Shown here: positions 14,729 through 18,965 of the stretch, piece after piece
Layout of the letters: every line of letters begins with the position of its first letter
Position numbering within the stretch: the first letter of the stretch is position 1
Source: Candidatus Hydrothermarchaeota archaeon
Lineage (GTDB): Archaea; Hydrothermarchaeota; Hydrothermarchaeia; Hydrothermarchaeales; WAQR01
Direction: 5' to 3'
Assembly: GCA_015520145.1 (NCBI GenBank)
Contig: WAQR01000052.1
Coordinates: forward strand, 1-18,965
Length of the DNA stretch: 18,965 nt
Made by a program: the position numbers and the translations under genes
Notes under the pieces: generated by a model
What the model saw: the letters and a program-made list of their open reading frames with translations, nothing else
What the model was told of the DNA's origin: nothing
The model's database searches: none

Positions 14729-15223
14729 CTAGATGACATTAATATTGGTCGAGTTTGCATAAATTATTATGTATGTACCGTTGTTTCTGATGGTAATCTC
14801 CGGGAATTCAGATGTCGGGTCTTCTCCTGTGATATTTGAGGGTATTATCGAAATATTAACCCACGCTGTAGTTCCGCCGGTTTTTGACAGGTTTTTGGTG
14901 ATTGTGATATTCCCGGATGTAATATTGATTGGTAGAACTACTCCTGTCATATAGGGATTGCCGAGCCGAGTAAAATTTATTTTATCCTCACCTATAAAGG
15001 TACTGAATCCTTCACCATTGGCATATACGTTGTTTATTGCAGTTGCCAGAAGCTCGCCGAGCATCCTGACCTCACCGGTCTCTCCGATATCCTCTGCCGT
15101 TGCCTCTCTTTGAAGACCTATGTTGACAAACGAGACGAGTAGAATGATTGCAAGCCCTGTTACCATAATAACTTCTAAAGAGATCTGCCCTTTTTCTGAT
15201 CTAATTGGTCTAATAACCTTCAT
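14729..15223 (-). CDS. Class III signal peptide pilin-like protein, sequon-rich
   Basis: A 164-residue pilin-like protein with basic leader MKVIRPIRSEKG, cut site before QISLEV, and a hydrophobic helix (VTGLAIILLVSFVNIGL). The extracellular part contains eight N-x-S/T sequons (NFT, NIT, NIT, NLS, NIS, NIT, NGT, NST) in roughly the last 90 residues, so it is probably heavily glycosylated. The start at 15223 is chosen from GAGGAG about 6 nt upstream and the position of the signal peptide; a longer frame from 15283 would overlap the previous pilin. Only one base separates it from the preceding stop. Confidence 0.87.
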   Translation of the reverse strand: MKVIRPIRSEKGQISLEVIMVTGLAIILLVSFVNIGLQREATAEDIGETGEVRMLGELLATAINNVYANGEGFSTFIGEDKINFTRLGNPYMTGVVLPINITSGNITITKNLSKTGGTTAWVNISIIPSNITGEDPTSEFPEITIRNNGTYIIIYANSTNINVI

Positions 15224-15224
15224 C

Positions 15225-15680
15225 TCATCTCCTCGTATATGTGATAGTTTTCCATGTGATGCTGATATTGTACCAGCTCCCATTGGATTCTGAGAGTGGA
15301 GATGCTGGACTTATTGTCCATCCATCCCCTGGCAGGTCCTTTATTATGGTGTAGGTCTCTGTCCTTGCGTTTCTTGTTATGGAAGCGATTGTGGTGATGT
15401 TGTCTCCGTCAGTGCTTATATTGGTCGTCATTGTAAAGCTGGCATCGCGTGATGTGAATCCCGGGATATAGACCTCGATTGTTCTAAGATCCCCTGGTGT
15501 GGCGATCATATTTGCATTGCTTACTATCTGTTCTGTGGCATATCTGGCATCGGAAACATATTGGACATCCCTGGCAGCATAGTTGGCATTGAAAGTATAG
15601 GATACCAGGATAAGGAATATGACTATCATTGCCCCGAATATCAACAATGCCTCTATGGTTATCTGTCCTCTACTGCCCAT
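15225..15680 (-). CDS. Class III signal peptide pilin-like protein
   Basis: A 151-residue pilin-like protein with the very short leader MGSRG, cut site before QITIEA, and helix LLIFGAMIVIFLILVSYTF. Four sequons (NIS, NIT, NGS, NIS) lie in a Thr/Ser-rich beta-type domain ending WKTITYTRR. GGTGAT with 6-nt spacing supports the start. It is first of three consecutive pilin genes, 61 nt after the peptidase gene. Confidence 0.86.
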   Translation of the reverse strand: MGSRGQITIEALLIFGAMIVIFLILVSYTFNANYAARDVQYVSDARYATEQIVSNANMIATPGDLRTIEVYIPGFTSRDASFTMTTNISTDGDNITTIASITRNARTETYTIIKDLPGDGWTISPASPLSESNGSWYNISITWKTITYTRR

Positions 15681-15711
15681 ACTGCCATCACCTATCCTTC
15701 ATACATCCTTT

Positions 15712-15724
15712 ATTAATTATTTTA
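15712..15724 (-). promoter_or_regulatory. Possible internal promoter of the pilin trio
   Basis: On the minus strand AAAATAATTAATA lies 32-44 nt ahead of the first pilin start and would initiate near 15690. It could let the pilins be made at higher level than the peptidase. Confidence 0.3.
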
Positions 15725-15741
15725 CATATCATTCATACGTA

Positions 15742-16860
15742 TCATTTCAGTATAATTGTTGGTATATCTCCAAATATCAGAGAGAGGAGCAGGCCTAAGA
15801 GTATTACCGGGGCAAACGGCATGCTCTTTTTTACTTTGATTTTATCTTCCAGTTCGCCCCGTGTGACATAATCTCTAAGAGTCTTTATCTGATCAGTAGT
15901 AACGCCTGCCGGGTTCATGGTTGCGATAATACTCTTTTTTTCAATCAATACGCTCGTATCCCCTGTTTTTATGATTTCATAAATCTTCCTGAATATGTCT
16001 CTATCGTCCCTTAATATTCTGTCTTTGTCGATATAAATCTCTTCCGCAATGACCACTCCTTCTTTGAGGTCTGTTATTTTCATTTCGCTTCGTAGAACCT
16101 CTTCTCTGACGATTTTAAGCGAATTCCATGATATCCCGATTATCAGATATAGTATGGTAAAGATAACGAAATACATTGGGATAATGTTCCAGTTAGACGG
16201 AGATTTTACCAGGTAGATGATGATTATCCCTGAGGTGATAATAAGGTTTAGTGTTTTGTTTGTTATCGTATATTTTCTTTTTACTGTGTAAAAGAGGATT
16301 ATTATCAAAATCATATATGGGCCGATGAGCAGGAACAGGATATAATAGGGCAGGATAAAGAAGGATTTTTCCATGTATCTTCCGATGTTCTTTACTGGTG
16401 TGAAGAATTCGCGGATACCTGCTTTAAGGAGGGCGAGAACGATTGCTGTAAGGATGATGAAAGGGAATATTGAGATGAAGGTGTTGATAAATATTGTGAG
16501 GATAAGCGGGTAGGATGCCAGGGTAGGTGTGAGAAATCCTTTTAGAAATACAGGATACCGCGGGAGCAGGGCTGCAAGGAACATGAATTCTTTCACGTCC
16601 CCGGCACTCCAGCCGCCCAGTATCCAGAAGATATATCCTATCACAAATATGAGCAGGATACTTTTTATTGTGAGGATGAATATGCCAAAGTCGCTTTGAT
16701 ATATGCTGTAAACAAGATTCCCGATGACTCCGATTCCGATTAGGGGGAATGTGAGTCTGTTTGGTATTATGCCTTTTTTTATGTCGGTAATACCTGCTAT
16801 TACTGCACCGATAACTGCCAGTGATACAAAAAAGATTTCGAACATAATCATTGTAATCAT
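15742..16860 (-). CDS. Archaeal type IV prepilin peptidase (A24 family, EppA/FlaK-like)
   Basis: A 372-residue polytopic membrane aspartyl protease expected to cut class III signal peptides. The first catalytic aspartate is D26 in GITDIKKGIIPNRLTFP; the second is D88 in GGWSAGDVKEF, where the usual GxGD appears as SAGD. Many hydrophobic helices follow. A soluble C-terminal domain (about 245-345, EMKITDLKEGVVIAEE...) ends with KSMPFAPVILLGLLLSLIFGD, typical of the archaeal A24 C-terminal domain, type II. AGGA stands about 9 nt before the ATG; in-frame ATGs follow at codons 4 and 6. Its three likely substrates are encoded directly downstream. Confidence 0.92.
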   Translation of the reverse strand: MITMIMFEIFFVSLAVIGAVIAGITDIKKGIIPNRLTFPLIGIGVIGNLVYSIYQSDFGIFILTIKSILLIFVIGYIFWILGGWSAGDVKEFMFLAALLPRYPVFLKGFLTPTLASYPLILTIFINTFISIFPFIILTAIVLALLKAGIREFFTPVKNIGRYMEKSFFILPYYILFLLIGPYMILIIILFYTVKRKYTITNKTLNLIITSGIIIIYLVKSPSNWNIIPMYFVIFTILYLIIGISWNSLKIVREEVLRSEMKITDLKEGVVIAEEIYIDKDRILRDDRDIFRKIYEIIKTGDTSVLIEKKSIIATMNPAGVTTDQIKTLRDYVTRGELEDKIKVKKSMPFAPVILLGLLLSLIFGDIPTIILK

Positions 16861-16895
16861 TGAATTCTATCCTACAGATTAAAAGTTTGTGTCGT

Positions 16896-16906
16896 AAATT
16901 TTATAA
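16896..16906 (-). promoter_or_regulatory. TATA box of the prepilin peptidase operon
   Basis: The minus strand reads TTATAAAATTT about 36-46 nt ahead of the peptidase start codon, predicting a start near 16875. It is back to back with the tRNA promoter. Confidence 0.5.
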
Positions 16907-16912
16907 CTCGTA

Positions 16913-16924
16913 CATATAAATAAA
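16913..16924 (+). promoter_or_regulatory. TATA box of tRNA-Pro
   Basis: CATATAAATAAA lies about 50 nt before the mature tRNA, predicting a start near 16942 and a 5' leader of about 30 nt removed by RNase P. Confidence 0.5.
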
Positions 16925-16972
16925 TGGTAGTTATTGGAAATACAGATGAGCAAGGAGAAGGAAGAGATGACT

Positions 16973-17047
16973 GGGGCCGTAGGGTAGCCTGGACGATCCT
17001 CGTGGCTTCGGGAGCCATGGACCTGAGTTCGAATCTCAGCGGCCCCA
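16973..17047 (+). tRNA. tRNA-Pro(CGG)
   Basis: A full cloverleaf can be drawn: acceptor GGGGCCG with CGGCCCC, D-stem GGGT with ATCC and a GG-containing loop, anticodon stem GTGGC with GCCAT (one G-U pair) around loop TTCGGGA, T-arm CTGAG-TTCGAAT-CTCAG. The anticodon is CGG followed by G37, as usual for tRNA-Pro. The discriminator is A and CCA is not encoded. There is no intron. A T-rich tract follows directly. Confidence 0.93.
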
Positions 17048-17067
17048 TTTTGTTATTATGCTGGAAT

Positions 17068-18126
17068 TTAGAGCGGCAGTACATCTGTTTCAAGCCTGTC
17101 AAAAGTGGGATACTCTTCCACCAGCATGTATTTTATACCCTTTTTCCTGTTCAGTTTCGAGAGAGTCTTGGCAACCTCTATGCTGGTTTCCAGCCGCATC
17201 TTGTCTCTATCAAGATACATCAGATCTTCAGGTATCTCGAACTCTTCTTTTAGATCTGCCATCAGAGAATCCAGTGCCCTGACATCAGGGTTTTCCATGG
17301 TAATGACTCCTTTTAAAAGAAGCCCGTCTTTTGATACGACTTCAAAATCCTTTGCGACATTTTCAGCTGTCCTTATGAGCCTGTTTCTAAGCTGAATAGA
17401 ATCCTTGAAACTCGATGAGCAGAAATGGACATTGAAATCCTGGCAGGCCGCCATGACCTTCAGGGCGGATTCCTCACTGCCTTTAACTGCATACGACAGT
17501 TCTGATTTAAGTGTATAACCTCTCTTTTTGAAATGTTCCAGATTCCTTTCAGAGAACTCGAGTTCATTTAAATTGAGAAAATTCCCGCCGATTGATTCAA
17601 GCCTCTCTGCTATCCTGATAATCCTCATCTCATCCCCTGGAAGGGCAGGGATCTCGATACCTGTGTCAATCCCAAGTCTAACCGAATCCTTTATACTCTC
17701 CCACATCCTTTCTTCGAGCAGATGGTATCTCAACTCGTCAAGGCCTGCTTTTTTCATCTTTTTTAACGTACCAATACTCAATACACTCGACGTATACATA
17801 TGGATATGGAAATCAGGCCAGATATCTTTGAACATCCTGATATATGAAACAGTCCTGTCAACCTTCAATCCAGGGTCTCCACCCGTTATCCCTGCTCCGA
17901 GGGCATTCATCCGTCTGGCCTCGTTAATAATATCCTCATCTACTGTGACTGGCCGTTCGTTCGCCCATATGATGTCTCTGTCCTTTCTCTTTTCAGAAAG
18001 CGGGCAGTAGAAACATTTTTTGTCGCATATCCCTGTGACAAACAGGACAATCTTTGCCCCTTTCTCACATAGTCTGCATCCTTCCGGCAGTGTCCCGACA
18101 TAATTGTTCAGATTGTTTGCTGTCAT
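17068..18126 (-). CDS. Radical SAM protein, COG2108 type
   Basis: The 352-residue protein has the radical SAM cluster motif C34-DKK-C38-FY-C41 and the SAM-binding GITGGDPGL near 78-86, inside a TIM-barrel-like domain (about 25-220). A further pair C17-x2-C20 stands just before. It fits COG2108, an archaeal group related to pyruvate formate-lyase activating enzymes whose substrate is unknown. The C-terminal 90 residues (about 260-352) form a separate charged domain. No Shine-Dalgarno is visible; a TATA-like sequence at 18159-18169 would start transcription near 18138, so the mRNA may be nearly leaderless. The stop lies 20 nt from the convergent tRNA gene. Confidence 0.9.
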   Translation of the reverse strand: MTANNLNNYVGTLPEGCRLCEKGAKIVLFVTGICDKKCFYCPLSEKRKDRDIIWANERPVTVDEDIINEARRMNALGAGITGGDPGLKVDRTVSYIRMFKDIWPDFHIHMYTSSVLSIGTLKKMKKAGLDELRYHLLEERMWESIKDSVRLGIDTGIEIPALPGDEMRIIRIAERLESIGGNFLNLNELEFSERNLEHFKKRGYTLKSELSYAVKGSEESALKVMAACQDFNVHFCSSSFKDSIQLRNRLIRTAENVAKDFEVVSKDGLLLKGVITMENPDVRALDSLMADLKEEFEIPEDLMYLDRDKMRLETSIEVAKTLSKLNRKKGIKYMLVEEYPTFDRLETDVLPL

Positions 18127-18158
18127 TGTTATTCATGGTACCAATTGGCTTTGGGACA

Positions 18159-18169
18159 AAAATATTTTC
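18159..18169 (-). promoter_or_regulatory. TATA-like element of the radical SAM gene
   Basis: The minus strand reads GAAAATATTTT about 33-43 nt before the start codon, consistent with a very short leader. Confidence 0.3.
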
Positions 18170-18195
18170 TCATTCGTTCTCACGTATATTTCTTA

Positions 18196-18387
18196 ATGTT
18201 GATTTCTTTCTGTAATAGTCCTGAAACACTATTGCCCGTTTCACAACCCTACCATGAGACGAAATGGTTCTTCAAATCAAGATTCAAAATTTTCGTTGAA
18301 ATAGAGGCGGTATTAAAGAATTTCAATATCAACTATAAACAGAGGTATCTGAGAAGCTGTTTTGTAATTATTTGCTTCGTTTTTTGA
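18196..18387 (+). pseudogene. Unrecognised 63-residue ORF, possibly a gene remnant
   Basis: An open frame encodes a basic, aromatic-rich peptide (SPETLLPVSQPYHETKWF in its first third; FKIFVEIEAVLKNFNINY later) ending in a hydrophobic tail. The residue composition reads like part of a real protein more than a random frame. I see no Shine-Dalgarno site or convincing TATA box, and it overlaps the end of the opposite-strand RHH gene by 20 nt. It may be the N-terminal remnant of a transposase-like or other accessory gene; no family could be assigned. Confidence 0.25.
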
Positions 18388-18508
18388 AGTACTCCGATAA
18401 CATCACCCTGATCGTTTCTTGAATTGTATCCAGTTTTCGTTCTTTCATCTCTTCCTCAAGTGCCTTGTACATCAGATTTGGAACTGACATTGTAAATTTT
18501 CTCGCCAT
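18368..18508 (-). CDS. Ribbon-helix-helix (CopG/MetJ/Arc-type) DNA-binding protein
   Basis: A 46-residue protein that begins MARKFTMSVPNLMYKALEEE. The KFTMSVP strand, two amphipathic helices and the turn between them fit a minimal RHH dimer that binds DNA with the strand of residues 4-9. Such proteins are often antitoxins or repressors of their own gene. AGGAG stands only 1 nt before the ATG, and the TATA box at 18531-18540 predicts a start near 18510, so the mRNA is probably leaderless. Two inverted repeats flank the TATA box. No toxin partner is recognisable on either side, apart from the doubtful 18196-18387 frame. Confidence 0.82.
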   Translation of the reverse strand: MARKFTMSVPNLMYKALEEEMKERKLDTIQETIRVMLSEYFKKRSK

Positions 18509-18512
18509 ACTC

Positions 18513-18528
18513 CTAAAGAAGTCCTTAG
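18513..18528. promoter_or_regulatory. Imperfect inverted repeat at the RHH gene start
   Basis: CTAAAG and CCTTAG form an imperfect dyad with a 4-nt spacer (5 of 6 positions). It overlaps the predicted transcription start and shares CTAAAGAA with the stronger repeat 48 bp away. Confidence 0.4.
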
Positions 18529-18530
18529 AA

Positions 18531-18540
18531 ATATTTAAAT
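18531..18540 (-). promoter_or_regulatory. TATA box of the RHH gene
   Basis: ATATTTAAAT (ATTTAAATAT on the minus strand) lies about 23-32 nt before the start codon and between the two operator-like repeats. Confidence 0.5.
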
Positions 18541-18555
18541 AGAAATACCGCCATA

Positions 18556-18581
18556 GATTTCTTTAGAAGCCTAAAGAAATC
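18556..18581. promoter_or_regulatory. Perfect 11-bp inverted repeat, candidate RHH operator
   Basis: GATTTCTTTAG and CTAAAGAAATC are exact reverse complements separated by AAGC. The dyad lies just upstream of the RHH TATA box and is the longest perfect inverted repeat noticed in the window. Related ACCGCCA-containing sequences flank it at 18547-18558 and about 18591-18604. Confidence 0.55.
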
Positions 18582-18601
18582 CAAATGGAGAACCGCCAGA
18601 T

Positions 18602-18610
18602 AGATATAAT
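18602..18610 (+). promoter_or_regulatory. TATA box of the 24-codon ORF
   Basis: AGATATAAT predicts a start near 18631, about 20 nt before the ATG at 18652, with AGGAG between. Confidence 0.4.
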
Positions 18611-18651
18611 TCGAACTTTGCAGAAACCATTGCAGTCACAGGAGCGAACCC

Positions 18652-18726
18652 ATGACTCCAACAAGACTCGATAAAGTAAAATCAACCGCCATGGACGTTG
18701 TAAGAGGGAATCAAAAAGAAGATTGA
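18652..18726 (+). pseudogene. 24-codon ORF, possibly a frameshifted gene
   Basis: The frame starts with ATG behind AGGAG (18640-18644, 7-nt spacing) and a TATA box, so it has full expression signals. It reads MTPTRLDKVKSTAMDVVRGN and stops four codons later. In the next frame the reading continues open and lysine/glutamate-rich (KKIEEDKKTSG) past an A5 run at 18713-18717, which would continue a charged helix. It may be a gene broken by a one-base change, a tiny protein, or a slippage site. No family recognised. Confidence 0.35.
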
Positions 18727-18748
18727 AGAGGACAAAAAAACCAGTGGA

Positions 18749-18814
18749 GCGTTGTTAGGGGCGTTGTTAGAGGCATCACCGCTGTCCAATCACCGCTGTC
18801 CACAGGTCCACAGG
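18749..18814. repeat. Cluster of three two-copy tandem repeats
   Basis: Three tandem duplications lie next to each other: GCGTTGTTAG with 12-bp period (18749-18770), ATCACCGCTGTCCA twice, perfect (18775-18802), and TCCACAGG twice, perfect (18799-18814). The three units are unrelated in sequence. Periods of 14 and 8 bp are not multiples of three, so this is probably not coding. Confidence 0.85.
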
Positions 18815-18830
18815 GATTTAAAACACACAC

Positions 18831-18842
18831 AAATTTATAAAT
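18831..18842 (+). promoter_or_regulatory. TATA box of the gene at the window edge
   Basis: AAATTTATAAAT predicts a start near 18862, only a few bases before the ATG at 18866, so the mRNA is probably leaderless. Confidence 0.5.
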
Positions 18843-18865
18843 CCATCCTTACATACTTACCCTCC

Positions 18866-18965
18866 ATGCCGGCCATGTTAGAACAGAAAATTGTGGACAA
18901 ACTCGATATGGCAATCGAAAATGCTGTTATGCGCATAGATGACAGTAATGGGTATGCAGTACTAT
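18866..18965 (+). CDS. Partial CDS running off the window
   Basis: Only the first 33 codons are present (start MPAMLEQKIVDKLDMAIENA). The predicted helix is amphipathic and soluble. The start at 18866 is favoured by the TATA box 24-35 nt ahead; the ATG at 18875 is the alternative. The product cannot be recognised from this fragment. Confidence 0.5.
   Translation, partial: MPAMLEQKIVDKLDMAIENAVMRIDDSNGYAVL

Noticed and set aside
16973..17047. Functional link between tRNA-Pro and proS 3.8 kb away
   Set aside because: They are on different strands and separated by other operons; nearness is most likely chance.
17528..18010. 160-codon plus-strand frame opposite the radical SAM gene
   Set aside because: Antisense shadow, Ser/Ile-rich; the minus strand carries the cluster-binding cysteines.

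Overview
This window is archaeal. The evidence is an archaeal/eukaryote-type prolyl-tRNA synthetase, the archaeal families UPF0282 and DUF63, class III (FlaK/EppA-processed) pilins, an ApgM-type phosphomutase, an intron-free tRNA-Pro without encoded CCA, and TATA-box promoters. Strong GGAGGTG-type Shine-Dalgarno sites and three TTG starts are also present. The gene set (cobalamin ring-contraction genes, CbbQ-type ATPase, COG2108 radical SAM protein) fits a methanogen- or ANME-like euryarchaeon. The genus cannot be named from this sequence, and nothing here is a catabolic marker.

Layout. (1) 1-2326: a long regulatory region, glnA, and a small unknown gene behind it. (2) 2327-9922 (+): a leader region with a strong TATA box and a 30-codon ORF, then a tightly packed row of eight genes: cbiD, a cbiE-cbiT fusion, a methyltransferase, a UPF0282 metallo-beta-lactamase protein, a membrane-anchored AN1 zinc finger, a double-ACT protein, homoserine dehydrogenase, and an ApgM-family protein that is probably a homoserine kinase. 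(3) 9934-10788 (-): a CbbQ/NorQ-type AAA+ ATPase without its usual VWA partner. (4) 11031-11711 (+): a helical protein with an internal duplication and an A-rich, C-poor leader. (5) 11772-13984 (-): proS coupled to an upstream DUF63 membrane protein. (6) 14227-16860 (-): a prepilin peptidase followed by three class III pilin-like proteins rich in N-glycosylation sequons. (7) 16973-17047 (+): tRNA-Pro(CGG). (8) 17068-18126 (-): radical SAM protein. (9) 18127-18965: gene-poor end with a 46-residue ribbon-helix-helix (RHH) regulator flanked by inverted-repeat operators, two small or broken ORFs, a cluster of three micro-tandem duplications, and the start of a leaderless gene running off the edge.

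Functional links. The ACT protein, hom and apgM overlap by 4 nt each and look like a regulated homoserine-to-phosphohomoserine unit. cbiD and cbiET are consecutive corrin-ring enzymes. proS and DUF63 share an ATGA junction. The peptidase and pilins form a self-contained surface-filament module, but no assembly ATPase or platform protein is present.

The most distinctive signal is structural. Perfect two-copy tandem repeats of 7-14 bp recur at gene junctions and in intergenic DNA, several of them duplicating a Shine-Dalgarno site or a start codon. The autoregulation-like RHH locus and the repeat-rich glnA leader are the next most interesting points. I found no CRISPR array, rRNA, complete insertion sequence, or clearly new multi-gene system.
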